Assembly: GCF_009176705.1 (NCBI RefSeq)
Contig: NZ_AP021846.1
Coordinates: 3,823,304 to 3,887,303, forward strand
Reading direction: 5' to 3'
Origin: Pseudoalteromonas sp. A25
Lineage (GTDB): Bacteria; Pseudomonadota; Gammaproteobacteria; Enterobacterales; Alteromonadaceae
Length of the DNA: 64,000 bases
The notes beneath the pieces are model-generated. The model did no database searches. It was not told the DNA's origin and saw only the letters and a list, made by a program, of their open reading frames with translations. How positions within the stretch are numbered: the first letter of the stretch is position 1; each line of letters begins with the position of its first letter. Of the stretch, positions 52,966 to 62,840 are shown piece after piece. The translations under genes were made by a program, and so were the position numbers.

Positions 52966-52982
52966 CTTATTAACAAGATCCA

Positions 52983-53429
52983 CTAAGCCACTTTCGTTAT
53001 TTCTTTAATAAAGTTAGGAAGCCAGGCTAAAGCTGTATCTTCCGGCAAGGCTTCATCAAGTACATTTAACTCTAAATTAGGTAGAAGCTGCTTAGCACCT
53101 TTACTGATCAGTAATTTTTCGCAATTTTTTGCCGCATGATTGAAGGTATCGTAACTGGAGTCACCCAAACCAACCACTGCGAAATTTAACAGGTCAAGAT
53201 TATCCTTTTGATCTATCTCGTTAATGAAAGGTATGAGGTTATCTGGATAGTCACCAGCACCATAGGTCGACGTTACTATTAACCATATAGAATGCGATAG
53301 ATCACTTAAAACTGGACGCTCATGTAATGTTGTAACAATAGATTGATCTTCAAGCGCTTCTTGAAGTTGTTCTGCGACATATTCAGCCGAGCCCATTTGA
53401 CTGCCGATGATGATCTCTATGTGTTGCAT
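52983..53429 (-). CDS. mioC: MioC flavodoxin
   Basis: The 148-residue flavodoxin has the FMN-binding IIGSQMGSAEYVAEQL and VTSTYGAGDYPDN motifs and GLGDSSYDTFNHAAK. MioC is an electron carrier implicated in biotin synthase activity. In enteric bacteria its transcription enters oriC; the orientation here, with transcription towards the oriC-like gap, is the same. Confidence 0.94.
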   Translation of the reverse strand: MQHIEIIIGSQMGSAEYVAEQLQEALEDQSIVTTLHERPVLSDLSHSIWLIVTSTYGAGDYPDNLIPFINEIDQKDNLDLLNFAVVGLGDSSYDTFNHAAKNCEKLLISKGAKQLLPNLELNVLDEALPEDTALAWLPNFIKEITKVA

Positions 53430-54077
53430 CTTACTTAATACCTATTTGCGAATGCCGACATCATAAAGACCTTCTGATAGATGTAAAGTCTAGAACAGTT
53501 TTATGGGATAAAAATATTTGTTTGTTAAGTGAGCAAAAATAGGTTTTTAATTATAAGTTTATGAAAAATAACATATAAATAATTTATTCTTTACGTGTTT
53601 TAGGTGGGGCTTTTGTGGATAAGTTGGTTATATATTAGCAATAACTTTATGCCTTTGAGTGGCCAACTGTGATCTTAACGATGTTTTTGGGTATTTTTAT
53701 TGCGTGTATCACATATGTTTTTGTGTGTGGATAGAAAGGCTGTGAGCAACGCATAGATCTATCGATCGGCACTGTGCTTTTTAGATCTATCTAGTTTGAT
53801 CTATATATTAAAATAATCTAAAAAATGATATGAGTGCGCTTATGTTGCTCGCTGTAAGCACTCGGGTAGTTCGTTATTTGCACTTTTTAAGTGTAAGATC
53901 GCAAATTAAAGGGCGTCTTGTGACTTTTTTTACTCAAAGGTTAGTTAAAACCTTTCCCTTGTATATGCTTTTGTTTGTTACGTTGCGTATTAAACATGCG
54001 CAAAGTAACTCATTGTGGTTGCGATGTATATTTATGAACGCTAGGCTTTATTTAAACTGTGTGAGCAAGGACTCAAA
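53430..54077. other. Regulatory gap between mioC and the EAL gene
   Basis: No gene is supported in this 648-base, AT-rich region. It includes the mioC promoter side with a perfect DnaA box (53614-53622) and a cluster of GATC sites around 53755-53810. The overlapping plus-strand frame at 53830-54096 runs into the EAL gene and looks like chance. Confidence 0.5.
53614..53622 (-). promoter_or_regulatory. DnaA box upstream of mioC
   Basis: TGTGGATAA, a perfect DnaA box. In E. coli a DnaA box also controls the mioC promoter, and the position about 190 bases upstream of the mioC start suggests a related role. Confidence 0.6.
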
Positions 54078-54845
54078 ATGGACGACTATTCCATAGGTTG
54101 TGAACGAAAAACCTGTAGCAATTGTGAAAATGAAAATTCTTTGAGCTTTGATTTTACGATGGCATTTCAACCAATTGTGGATGTTGAAAAGCACACTATC
54201 TTTGGTTATGAGGCGCTAGTTAGAGGCCTGAATAATGAGTCCGCATGGTCGATTATTTCTCGAGTAAACGAGACAAATCGCTATACTTTTGATCAATTAT
54301 GCCGTGTAAAAGCCATTGCGTTGGCTGCAAAACTAAATATAGATACCTATTTAAGTATCAACTTTTTACCCAATGCGATTTATAAACCGGAGCGTTGTAT
54401 TCGTACAACTTTAGAAGCGGCGAAAAAGTATAACTTTCCAACTGAACGCATTATGTTTGAGTTCACAGAGGTGGAAAAGGTAGAAGATAGCCATCATATA
54501 GAGCTGGTCGTTAAATATTATCAATCACTTGGCTTTTTGACTGCAACAGATGATTTTGGTGCAGGTTACTCGGGGTTAAACTTACTGGCCGACTTTCAAA
54601 CAAATATTGTAAAACTCGATATGGCGTTGATCCGTAATATTCATGTTGATCCCGTACGTCAGTCAATCGTTGCTAACTGTTTACGAATATTTAAAGATCT
54701 TAATATCACGGCGTTGGCTGAAGGGATTGAAATAATTGAAGAATTCGTGTGGTTAAAAGAAGCAGGGGTTACGCTTATGCAAGGCTATTTGTTTGCCAAA
54801 CCAGGCTTTGAATGCCTACCAAGTGTGGATTTTGGTAAATTATAA
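54078..54845 (+). CDS. EAL-domain cyclic-di-GMP phosphodiesterase
   Basis: The 255-residue protein is almost only an EAL domain. The catalytic set is visible: FGYEALVRG (EAL), LSINFLPN (Asn), FEFTEVE (Glu), ATDDFGAGYSG (DDFGxG), IVKLDM (Lys), ALAEGIE and MQGYLFAKP (Gln). It is therefore probably active in hydrolysing c-di-GMP to pGpG. A short N-terminal segment carries Cys residues (CERKTCSNCENE) that could bind metal or sense redox. There is no membrane helix or receiver domain. Confidence 0.93.
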   Translation: MDDYSIGCERKTCSNCENENSLSFDFTMAFQPIVDVEKHTIFGYEALVRGLNNESAWSIISRVNETNRYTFDQLCRVKAIALAAKLNIDTYLSINFLPNAIYKPERCIRTTLEAAKKYNFPTERIMFEFTEVEKVEDSHHIELVVKYYQSLGFLTATDDFGAGYSGLNLLADFQTNIVKLDMALIRNIHVDPVRQSIVANCLRIFKDLNITALAEGIEIIEEFVWLKEAGVTLMQGYLFAKPGFECLPSVDFGKL

Positions 54846-54863
54846 CTGACGATGTTTTTAAGT

Positions 54864-54893
54864 AGGTGTGCAGTATCAAACTGCACACCTTAT
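54864..54893 (+). terminator. Intrinsic terminator of the EAL gene
   Basis: A perfect 11-base stem, AGGTGTGCAGT / ACTGCACACCT, is followed by TATTTTATT. Confidence 0.88.
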
Positions 54894-55000
54894 TTTATTA
54901 CTGATCACTTTTTACGTTTACGGTTTATAAGATCTTGAAGCGTTTGTTGGTAAGTAGTTGGATCGCGTGAGACGATTTATGCTGCTACCGTGCTTAAAGG

Positions 55001-56365
55001 TTATTTACCGATACAAAACGAGCTAAAGATTTTGCCGAGCAGGTCATCGGAGGTAAATTCACCGGTGATCTCGTTTAGGTACTGCTGAGTGAGGCGTAGC
55101 TCTTCTGCCAAGATCTCACCTGCGACATGCATTTCTAACTGGGTTTTACCAATATCTAAATGTTCTGCGGCACGCTCTAGTGCATCTAAGTGGCGGCGAC
55201 GGGCCATAAAACCGCCTTCGGTTGCGCCTTGATAGCCAATGCATGCTTTTAGATGATCGCGCAGTAAGTCTACACCCTCGGTGTTTTTGGCACTTAAACG
55301 CAATACTGGGTAGTCGCTTTGCTGGCACATACCAGCGTCTTCGGCTGATAAATCTATTTTATTGCGCACCACAGTCACCGCCATGCCATCTGGTAATTGT
55401 TTCATAAACTCGGGCCAGATTTGTGTTGGATCGGTTTCTTGAGTGTCCGTGCCATCGACCATAAACAACACGTGATCGGCTTGGCGTATTTCATCCCATG
55501 CTCGCTCAATGCCAATTTGCTCTACTTTATCTGGGCTTTCGCGCAGGCCTGCGGTGTCGATAATATGTAGTGGCATACCATCAATATGAATATGTTCGCG
55601 CAGTACATCTCGGGTGGTGCCGGCAATATCGGTAACTATAGCCGCTTCTCGACCTGCTAAGGCATTAAGTAAGCTTGATTTACCCGCATTAGGGCGACCA
55701 GCGATAACCACACGCATACCTTCGCGCATGATACTGCCTTGTTTGGCTTGCTGACGAACATTATCGAGTTGTTCAATAATGGCATTAAGATCGCCGCCCA
55801 CTTTACCGTCAGATAAAAAGTCGATTTCTTCATCAGGAAAGTCAATGGCTGCTTCAACATACATACGTAAGTGGATCACTTTCTCCACCAGCGTATTAAT
55901 GTGTTTTGAAAAGTCACCTTGTAAAGAATGTAGGGCGCTTTTTGCTGCTTGTTCACTGGTGGCATTGATCAAATCAGCAATGGCTTCAGCTTGGGTTAGA
56001 TCCAATTTGTCATTCATAAAAGCACGTTCAGAAAACTCACCAGGTTGTGCCAAGCGCACTTTATCTATTTGGCAGATCTCTTTTAGCAGCATATCAATGA
56101 CGACAGGTCCGCCATGGCCTTGTAACTCTAAAACATCTTCGCCGGTAAATGAGTTGGGGCCTTGAAAGAATAAAGCGATACCTTGGTCTAGCTGCTCACC
56201 AGCAAGCGTATTAAATGCCAAATACTCGGCGTAACGGGTTTTTGGGCATTTACCTAACACTTTTTGCGCAACGGTTTTTGCTAGGGTGCCGGATACGCGG
56301 ATTATTCCTACACCACCGCGCCCTGGTGCAGTTGCTTGTGCAACTATGGTATCTTGTGAATTCAT
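55001..56365 (-). CDS. mnmE: tRNA-modification GTPase MnmE
   Basis: The 454-residue protein has an N-terminal folate-binding domain ([21 protein letters not shown]), a G domain with [22 protein letters not shown] and RNKID, and the conserved C-terminal CIGK. With MnmG it makes the cmnm5 group on U34 of tRNA. It stands alone here, about 2.4 kb beyond mioC and separated from yidC by the thiol-redox operon and a regulator. Confidence 0.97.
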   Translation of the reverse strand: MNSQDTIVAQATAPGRGGVGIIRVSGTLAKTVAQKVLGKCPKTRYAEYLAFNTLAGEQLDQGIALFFQGPNSFTGEDVLELQGHGGPVVIDMLLKEICQIDKVRLAQPGEFSERAFMNDKLDLTQAEAIADLINATSEQAAKSALHSLQGDFSKHINTLVEKVIHLRMYVEAAIDFPDEEIDFLSDGKVGGDLNAIIEQLDNVRQQAKQGSIMREGMRVVIAGRPNAGKSSLLNALAGREAAIVTDIAGTTRDVLREHIHIDGMPLHIIDTAGLRESPDKVEQIGIERAWDEIRQADHVLFMVDGTDTQETDPTQIWPEFMKQLPDGMAVTVVRNKIDLSAEDAGMCQQSDYPVLRLSAKNTEGVDLLRDHLKACIGYQGATEGGFMARRRHLDALERAAEHLDIGKTQLEMHVAGEILAEELRLTQQYLNEITGEFTSDDLLGKIFSSFCIGK

Positions 56366-56496
56366 GGTGCTCTAGATTTTGCAATTATATTAGCGCGAAT
56401 TGTACAGCAAAGCGGCAAACACAGCCATTATCAGCCATGACATAATCACTGTAGTTTTGTATATTGACGGTACTTTTGGTCAAGGAACGCCTTGCA

Positions 56497-58722
56497 GTGT
56501 ATCAGTTTAAGCAGTTTCAATTTGATCCTCAGTTGGAAACACTCACATGGGATGCGCAAAGCCGTGTTTTACGTCCTAAAGTGGCTCAACTACTCACATT
56601 ATTTTTAGATAACCCAGATCAGCTACTTACGCGAGAGCAGATCTTAACCTCGCTTTGGCAACACAGCGATTTTCGAGATGCTGCACTTACACAAAGTATT
56701 CAAGAACTTAGAAAGGTGCTATGTGATAGTGCTCAGCAACCTCAGTTCATAAAAACCGTGCCGCAAAAAGGGTATCAGTGGATAGCTGGTGTGAACAACC
56801 GCCAACTAGCGTTGTGGCCTGTCGTTAAGCGTCCATTACTGTGGGGGGCGTTGGTTGTTGCGGTGACTGGGAGTGTTATTTGGTTTGCTGATGGCACACT
56901 GGTAGCGCCCGTTGTAAATGGCGCGGCGCACAAAGAGTTGCAGCAAGCTGAAAAACCTCGTTTGTATTTGCAACGCATTAAAAACTTAACCGGTAAAACT
57001 GAACTCGACTGGTGGGGCTTTGCACTTGAGCAACATATGCAGCAATTGGCATCACCGTCTTTTGAGTTGGTTAATGTGGCAAGTGTTACTAAAGAGATGC
57101 GTTTTGAGGTCACTTTTAATGCCCAGCTAATGCAACAACAGCAACGCTATATATTGAATTATCAGGTGATACATAAAGGGCTTGAGCCTATACAAGGTCA
57201 AGTGATCAGCGAAAATTTACACACCCCAGTTGACCAAATAGCCAAGCAATTAATCGAGCAGCTAAGTGGAAAAGTGCAAACGCTCTCAACAGAGCCGGTA
57301 TCTAACAGCGCGCCTTCTCGTGAAAATTACTTTTTGGGGTTAAGAGCGTTAAGTTATCAAGGTATGCGTTTGGCTAAACCGTTTTTTGAAGCCGCACTTG
57401 CCCATGATGAAAACAACCAAGCTGCCCGTTTGGAACTTGCCAATATCTTATGGCAAATGGGGTTGTGGCAACGTGCTTTAATTTTGTTTGATAAGGTTCA
57501 GCTCAGCGATGAGATCAGCTACCTTAATACTCGGTACTCTCTATATACAGGTCGATACTGGCTGCATCGTGGCAACTTTAAAAGTGCTCAATTGGCATTT
57601 GAGCAGGCACTTAAAGGGGCACAGGCATTATCACATCAGCAACTCATTGCGCAGGCTTATCAATTAAGAGCCGATCTGGCGTGGTTGCAGCTAGACTGGC
57701 AAGCACATGCAAAGGCGATGCATAGCGCTAAATTACTGATGGGAGCGCATTCGCTCAGTCACTCAGAATCACAACGGTCATTTTATTTGGCAAATCCACC
57801 GAATGCGGGCCCAGAGCAAAATCTAGAAATTGATATGCGCGATAACTTGGCAATTGTGCAACAGGCAATTCATTTTTATCAGCGTCAAGAACAACAGGCG
57901 CAGCTTATGCGTAGCTATTTTGCTTTAGGGCAAAATTATTTGGCTGCGTTAGATACCAGGCGCAGCGCGCTTCAGAAAGCACTTGGTATGGCCAAAGAGC
58001 AGGGTAACATATTAGCACAGCAGCAAATTTTATATTATTTAGCGTTTTATCATATCCAACTACACCAAGGCAGTGTTGCCCTAGAGTACTTAGCCGAACT
58101 TGATGTTGATACGACAGAGCCGCACTCCATGCGTTGGCAGTCTCAATTTTTAACAGCCATGGCCAATATGGATATAGCGCTACAAGCACCACTTATTAAT
58201 CAAGTGGCCTTTTTGACTGCCAAGCAAGGGTTTGAACAAATACTAGTTGCAGAAGGGGCGGATGAACTGACAAAAGCCAATGCTAAGTTGTTACTCAGTT
58301 GGTTACTGTTATCGCAACAACAATATGAAAAAGCCATGGCTTTGGCACAGCAAGCCACTGACTTATTTAAAACGTACAAGCTGGTCGATAGCCAAGGCTA
58401 TGGTCGCTATACGCAAATGTATATACAAGTTGCACAAAAAAATTATCAACAAGCACTAGAGGTACTAGAAAGTCAGCCAAAGCAAATACTCGAAGCGCTG
58501 TATGGCGCTTTTGCATATGCCCAGCTGGGAGATTTTCAGCATGCCAGCGCGATGTTAGAAATGGCACAACAGCGCTTTGCTGGTAAGTGGCGCGACCAAG
58601 AGCAAACTTTGGCTCAGATGATCAAGGCGGTAGATATGCAAGCTCAAGCAACCCATTTAAAGATTGAACAGCTGCCACCGCCTTACAGTGTTTATTGTCA
58701 GTCTGAATGGGTATTAGAGTAA
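56497..58722 (+). CDS. Membrane wHTH (CadC-type) regulator with TPR-like periplasmic domain
   Basis: A GTG at 56497 with AAGGA about nine bases before it is preferred; a TTG at 56464 is in frame. The 741-residue protein has an OmpR-type winged helix (about residues 1-95: RPKVAQLLTLFLDNPDQLLTREQIL, then LTQSIQELRKVL and FIKTVPQKGYQWI). It then has one membrane helix (about 110-130) and a long periplasmic region of TPR-like helical repeats (LGLRALSYQGMRLAKPFFEAAL, AQAYQLRADLAWLQLDWQAHA). The 3' end overlaps the convergent thioredoxin-like gene by 25 bases. Confidence 0.88.
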   Translation: MYQFKQFQFDPQLETLTWDAQSRVLRPKVAQLLTLFLDNPDQLLTREQILTSLWQHSDFRDAALTQSIQELRKVLCDSAQQPQFIKTVPQKGYQWIAGVNNRQLALWPVVKRPLLWGALVVAVTGSVIWFADGTLVAPVVNGAAHKELQQAEKPRLYLQRIKNLTGKTELDWWGFALEQHMQQLASPSFELVNVASVTKEMRFEVTFNAQLMQQQQRYILNYQVIHKGLEPIQGQVISENLHTPVDQIAKQLIEQLSGKVQTLSTEPVSNSAPSRENYFLGLRALSYQGMRLAKPFFEAALAHDENNQAARLELANILWQMGLWQRALILFDKVQLSDEISYLNTRYSLYTGRYWLHRGNFKSAQLAFEQALKGAQALSHQQLIAQAYQLRADLAWLQLDWQAHAKAMHSAKLLMGAHSLSHSESQRSFYLANPPNAGPEQNLEIDMRDNLAIVQQAIHFYQRQEQQAQLMRSYFALGQNYLAALDTRRSALQKALGMAKEQGNILAQQQILYYLAFYHIQLHQGSVALEYLAELDVDTTEPHSMRWQSQFLTAMANMDIALQAPLINQVAFLTAKQGFEQILVAEGADELTKANAKLLLSWLLLSQQQYEKAMALAQQATDLFKTYKLVDSQGYGRYTQMYIQVAQKNYQQALEVLESQPKQILEALYGAFAYAQLGDFQHASAMLEMAQQRFAGKWRDQEQTLAQMIKAVDMQAQATHLKIEQLPPPYSVYCQSEWVLE

Positions 58723-59501
58723 CTATTAGTAAATTGCTTGAAGACCGAGTTGCTTGGAGGTTGCTCGCCTCGATAAAGTATTTGATTGTCTTTACTAAGT
58801 AATAGCCAATAGGGCAGCCCTGTAACTTTATAGCGTCGGAATAAGGCATTGTGTGCATCGAACAGAACAGGGTGTTGGCTGGCAAAGCGCTGTTGATAGC
58901 TATGCACCATATCTTTGCTTACATAAAACGGTTTGATGACGGTGAGTTTTGCAATAGAGCTGGGTATAGAGAGTGTTTCATGTTGTTTGGCTTTTTGCTC
59001 ACACATAGGCAAATGTTGGGCAGGGCAAAGCGCATCAGCAAATAAAATTAAGCGAGCGTTGTGTGCTTGGTTAAAGTCATATTGTTTGCCACTGAGATCT
59101 TGCAGTTTTAAATGCTGCTTTTTAATTGGCTTATGTTCTTTATCTGGTAAAGGGAGTTGTGCACTCAAAGATATTTTCTCGACCATCTTGCCGTGTTTAA
59201 TTTTGACAATGGCGGGTGTTGAACGCACCCCATACTTAAGCGCCAGCTCATTGTTTCTATCTATTTTTAAATTACTATACCGAGTGTAAGTGATTACAAA
59301 CTTGTCAATATCTGATTGCGATACATTTAGATCCGGTTGTAAATATTGTCGCGTTGCATCTGATTTAGGTAAGGCGCTGGGGGCCGTATATTCACTCCAT
59401 ATATCGATAAATACCAGCTCTTGCTCAGACTTTACCTGTGCTGCGTTGAGATTATGGCAGTGAAAAAATAACACAGCGGTGATGGCGATAAGCTTATTCA
59501 T
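58698..59501 (-). CDS. Exported thioredoxin-like protein with a modified Cys motif
   Basis: The ATG at 59501 gives 267 residues with a signal peptide ending near CHNLNA-A; it overlaps the stop of the upstream tlpA-like gene by 8 bases. The sequence has two thioredoxin-like halves: an N-terminal FIDIWSEYTAPSA region without CxxC (TAPS instead), ending in GVRSTPAIVKI, and a C-terminal half with FADALCPAQHLPMCEQK and KVTGLPYWLLL. A Cys-x6-Cys-like pair in the second half may replace CxxC. It is the last gene of the thiol operon; its substrate is unknown. Confidence 0.75.
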   Translation of the reverse strand: MNKLIAITAVLFFHCHNLNAAQVKSEQELVFIDIWSEYTAPSALPKSDATRQYLQPDLNVSQSDIDKFVITYTRYSNLKIDRNNELALKYGVRSTPAIVKIKHGKMVEKISLSAQLPLPDKEHKPIKKQHLKLQDLSGKQYDFNQAHNARLILFADALCPAQHLPMCEQKAKQHETLSIPSSIAKLTVIKPFYVSKDMVHSYQQRFASQHPVLFDAHNALFRRYKVTGLPYWLLLSKDNQILYRGEQPPSNSVFKQFTNSYSNTHSD

Positions 59502-59979
59502 AAGTAAAGTCCTTTGGCATGTAAGTTGACAGTTTGCGTTTGAGTTCATCACTCATCAGTGCTGTGCGATACAGCTCACGACCTTCCTCATCAAGTAAAA
59601 TATGGGTGGGTGTGCCAATCACGTTAAACTGCTTGGTCAGCTTTCCTGTGTGATCAAACGCGGTTGCGACACTGTAGTGATTACGCGTCATAAACCTTTT
59701 TACTAATGTCTCTGATTGGTTAAACCCAATGTTTATCGAGAGCACGTTGAGATCATCACTTACTGCTTTTGAGATTTTCTCAAGAGTTGGCATTTCTTCA
59801 ACACAGTAACGGCACCAGGTCGCCCAAAACTTCAAATAGGTTACTTTACCTCGTGTATCAACTTGCCCGCCTTGCAGAGTGTGTGTTTGTACATAATTGT
59901 TTGTATCCAATGTTGTTGAATAGCTCGGTAGATGGCTAAGCCCTAACAAGAGTACACTTAAATTGAGTATAGATTTCAT
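59494..59979 (-). CDS. TlpA/ResA-like periplasmic thioredoxin
   Basis: The 161-residue protein has a signal peptide and a thioredoxin fold with the active site FWATWCRYCVEEMPTLEKI (CRYC) and the cis-Pro loop VIGTPTHILLD. It should be a periplasmic thiol reductase. It lies 20 bases after the DsbD/CcdA-like gene and overlaps the next gene, so the electrons probably come through that membrane protein. Confidence 0.92.
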   Translation of the reverse strand: MKSILNLSVLLLGLSHLPSYSTTLDTNNYVQTHTLQGGQVDTRGKVTYLKFWATWCRYCVEEMPTLEKISKAVSDDLNVLSINIGFNQSETLVKRFMTRNHYSVATAFDHTGKLTKQFNVIGTPTHILLDEEGRELYRTALMSDELKRKLSTYMPKDFTYE

Positions 59980-59999
59980 CGACTTTCCTTATTATGGTG

Positions 60000-60677
60000 T
60001 TAAATAAACAAGCTTTGTCCGGCTTTGAGCAAGTAAAACTGCGCCATGACAATCAGTAAAAGTGCAAAAATATTGGGAGCAATCTTAAGCCATGGCCCAG
60101 ATTTTGGGATGCGCGTTGAGAACATGGCAACAAGCAACAGCAATGCACTCATACCCAGCGCAAAGCAAAATAATAACAACGCAGCAAAGGTGCCGTGCTG
60201 TTGTTGGGCAACAAACAGTAGTAACCCCGCCAATACCGGAGAAGTGCATGGTGCGGCAACTAAACCACTTGTGGCACCCATTAGAAATGCATTGGGCTGG
60301 TGGTTGAATTGGAGCAAAGGGATCGCTGGCAAGGGTAGCCAGCCTTTCAATACCGCGGCAAAGTACAGCAAAAAGTTAGCGAATGCCACCAGCACAATAG
60401 GGTGGCTGGCCACTTGACCAAATAAACTACCTGTTGTGGCCGCAAACCAGCCTAACAAGGCGTATAGCGTTGCAAAACCCAAGCAGTAATATATCGGGCG
60501 GCTTATATTCGAATGGTGTTGGTTGCCAAATGAAGCGAGTGTAATGGGCACTAAGGGGTAAACGCAGGGCGATAAGCTTGCTAATACACCACAAAAAAAG
60601 GCTGCTAGTAGCAACCACCAAGGCATATCAGACAAGTGCAATTGATTGAGGAATAAACTTTGTACTTCTAAAAACAT
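60000..60677 (-). CDS. CcdA/DsbD-beta-like membrane thiol transporter
   Basis: The 225-residue protein has six membrane helices and the two conserved Cys-Pro motifs of the DsbD transmembrane family: SLSPCVYPLVPI and APCTSPVLAG. Such proteins move reducing equivalents from cytoplasmic thioredoxin to periplasmic partners. The two downstream, tightly linked genes encode periplasmic thioredoxin-like proteins, so the operon looks like a dispersed DsbD. The electron acceptor beyond them is unknown. Confidence 0.92.
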   Translation of the reverse strand: MFLEVQSLFLNQLHLSDMPWWLLLAAFFCGVLASLSPCVYPLVPITLASFGNQHHSNISRPIYYCLGFATLYALLGWFAATTGSLFGQVASHPIVLVAFANFLLYFAAVLKGWLPLPAIPLLQFNHQPNAFLMGATSGLVAAPCTSPVLAGLLLFVAQQQHGTFAALLLFCFALGMSALLLLVAMFSTRIPKSGPWLKIAPNIFALLLIVMAQFYLLKAGQSLFI

Positions 60678-60800
60678 AACCAGCTCACAGTAATAATGGG
60701 TGCTGGCAGTATTGATAAAATCGCGCTAAACGCCTATCAAGGCGCTGTAAAATCGTAATAAAATAATATCAAATATATGATACTTAAAGTTTTTATATAC

Positions 60801-60830
60801 AAAAATGCCCGCATGTTAGCGGGCATTTTT
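60801..60830 (-). terminator. Intrinsic terminator of yidC
   Basis: A perfect 12-base stem, AAAAATGCCCGC / GCGGGCATTTTT, with a six-base loop lies 15 bases past the yidC stop. Confidence 0.93.
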
Positions 60831-60845
60831 TATTAGATGATCGGG

Positions 60846-62480
60846 TTATCTAACCTTAAGACCTTTTTTCTCCATGCCACGATAGATTACTAGCATCTGA
60901 GCAATCGTGATCAAGTTCGACACTAACCAGTAAAGAACTAGACCTGATGGGAATGGGAAAATAATGAAGAAGAATGTAAATACCAATGGCATATACGTCA
61001 TCATCTTTTGTTGCATCGGATCTGTCACAGTCATTGGTTGTAACTTCTGTGTCAGGAACATACTGGCACCAAATAAAATTGGTAGCACGTAGTATGGGTC
61101 TTTTGAAGACAAGTCAGTTAGCCACAACATAAATTCTGCATGACGCAGTTCGGTTGACTCTAAGAATACGTAAAACAATGCTAAGAAAATAGGCATCTGT
61201 AGTAATAGAGGTAAACAACCGCCCATTGGGTTTACTTTCTCTTTGCGGTATAGCTCCATGGTTGCTTGACCAAACTTTTGACGGTCATCACCATAGCGCT
61301 CTTTTAATGCTTGCATTTTTGGTTGCAGCATACGCATTTTAGCCATTGAAGTGTATTGTGCTTTTGTAAGTGGATAAAGTGCTGTTTTAACGATAATAGT
61401 GATAACGATAATAGCGATACCCCAGTTACCAACCACACCATAGATAAGCTTCAATAGTACAAATAGAGGCTGAGAAATAAAGAACAACCAACCGTAGTCA
61501 ACTGTTAAATCAAGATCAGATTGAATAGCCTCTAATGCATCACTGTCTTTTGGACCCATGTAGTAAGTTGCTGACAGTGTTTTGTCGCTGTTCGCTGCGA
61601 TATTCACGGGTTCATTTTTAATCCCTACAATACCTTGGCCATTGCGAAGCAATGAATAAATGGTGCTGTTGATGGTTTGATCTGGCACCCACGCACTTAC
61701 AAAGTAATGTTGGATAAATGCGATATACCCACCTTGGGTGTTTTTGTTCAGATTCGCTTCGCTCATGTCGTCAAAGCTATACTTTTCATATGGCTCTTCA
61801 GCTGTGCCGTAAGCTGCGCCCAAATAAGTTTGGTCGACCATGCTACCTTTATTCTGGATAGTACGTTTTACCTGAGTGTATAGTTGTACTTGCACAGGAT
61901 CAGCGGTGGTGTTGTTTACGTTGTACTCTAAGCCAACATCGTATTTACCAGCCTTAAATACAAAGGTTTTGGTAAACGTGATACCTTTGTTATCAACAAA
62001 GGTGAGTGGCACGCGTAGCTCATCACCATTTAATGTATACGCCGCTTGCTCTGCTTGATAAACAGGACGACCATCACGAGAAGCATCTGGGCCATTTAAG
62101 CCAATTAAACCACTTTGTGAGATGTACTGTTTGTTTTCAAACTCGCCTAGTAATAAATAAGGTTCTTCGCTGCCATGCGTTTCGGCATGCTGCAGAAGTT
62201 TTGCCTCAACGATATCACCGCCCTTAGTATCAATTTTTACTTCAAATACATCTGTAGTCACGGATACGGTTGAACGAATGGCCTTTGTGGCAGCCACTGG
62301 TACATCATCTTGGCTAGAAGTCGGAACGTCATCCGATGCAGGGGTTGATGTAGGGGTGGTCACTTGCGTGGTGGCACTGGTATCGGTTACTGGCTTGTTA
62401 TACGTATTGTTCCACTCTTGAAACAATAAAAACGATACAAGCAATAAACCGATAAATAAAAACGTGCGTTGTGATTCCAT
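60846..62480 (-). CDS. yidC: Membrane protein insertase YidC
   Basis: The 544-residue protein has an N-terminal membrane helix, a large periplasmic beta-domain (about 60-330) and the conserved five-helix core with TKAQYTSMAKMRMLQPK, NPMGGCLPLLLQMP and a basic C-terminus (KKGLKVR). It inserts membrane proteins, including subunits a and c of ATP synthase. It follows yidD closely. Confidence 0.98.
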   Translation of the reverse strand: MESQRTFLFIGLLLVSFLLFQEWNNTYNKPVTDTSATTQVTTPTSTPASDDVPTSSQDDVPVAATKAIRSTVSVTTDVFEVKIDTKGGDIVEAKLLQHAETHGSEEPYLLLGEFENKQYISQSGLIGLNGPDASRDGRPVYQAEQAAYTLNGDELRVPLTFVDNKGITFTKTFVFKAGKYDVGLEYNVNNTTADPVQVQLYTQVKRTIQNKGSMVDQTYLGAAYGTAEEPYEKYSFDDMSEANLNKNTQGGYIAFIQHYFVSAWVPDQTINSTIYSLLRNGQGIVGIKNEPVNIAANSDKTLSATYYMGPKDSDALEAIQSDLDLTVDYGWLFFISQPLFVLLKLIYGVVGNWGIAIIVITIIVKTALYPLTKAQYTSMAKMRMLQPKMQALKERYGDDRQKFGQATMELYRKEKVNPMGGCLPLLLQMPIFLALFYVFLESTELRHAEFMLWLTDLSSKDPYYVLPILFGASMFLTQKLQPMTVTDPMQQKMMTYMPLVFTFFFIIFPFPSGLVLYWLVSNLITIAQMLVIYRGMEKKGLKVR

Positions 62481-62488
62481 AACAGCTC

Positions 62489-62782
62489 TTATTTCTCGTG
62501 TTGGTGTTTAACTTGGGTTGATTTATCAGGCACGGGATCATCCCCGCCTGCGCTTAAAGGGTGACATTTTAATATGCGTTTACCCGCTAACCAACTCCCT
62601 TTTAACAATCCATGACAATTAATTGCCTCAATTGCATAACTAGAGCAGGTTGGGTTAAATCGACAGTGTGGACCCAGCATTGGGCTAATAAAGCGTTGAT
62701 AACCCCTAATGATAAAAATTAAGGCAGTTTTTGGTAATCCAACTAATTGTGTATACCAATACTGAAACACTTTATTTGTCAT
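62489..62782 (-). CDS. yidD: Membrane protein insertion efficiency factor YidD
   Basis: The open frame runs upstream into rnpA, but the ATG at 62782 gives 97 residues and starts about 15 residues before the first conserved helix, as in other YidD proteins. [15 protein letters not shown] and [13 protein letters not shown] are diagnostic. The gene is eight bases upstream of yidC. The ribosome site is weak, so the start is not certain. Confidence 0.9.
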   Translation of the reverse strand: MTNKVFQYWYTQLVGLPKTALIFIIRGYQRFISPMLGPHCRFNPTCSSYAIEAINCHGLLKGSWLAGKRILKCHPLSAGGDDPVPDKSTQVKHQHEK

Positions 62783-62840
62783 TGCCACATTAACTATGTT
62801 CAAAAGGTGAGCTAAAGATACCTTAAATAGCGTTTTAAAG

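Larger units (their letters stand above)
52600..52982. other. Probable chromosomal replication origin (oriC)
   Basis: The gap between mnmG and mioC, where oriC lies in E. coli and Vibrio, has the full layout. There are three tandem 12-13-mers at 52693-52729, three boxes matching TTATNCACA, several weaker boxes (TGTGAGTAA at 52745, TTATCCCAT and CATGGATAA at 52879-52893) and 14 GATC sites between 52670 and 52980. The order of elements matches the E. coli pattern: 13-mers near mnmG and the TTATCCACA box towards mioC. Confidence 0.85.

Noticed and set aside
53830..54096. 88-codon plus-strand ORF overlapping the start of the EAL gene
   Set aside because: No recognisable family, no ribosome site I can see, basic random-looking composition, and 19-base overlap with a well-supported gene.
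54900..54985. Minus-strand frame ending SRDPTTYQQTLQDLINRKRKK
   Set aside because: Only about 23 codons, no start codon, and a stop shortly upstream; perhaps a remnant, but not supportable as a gene.
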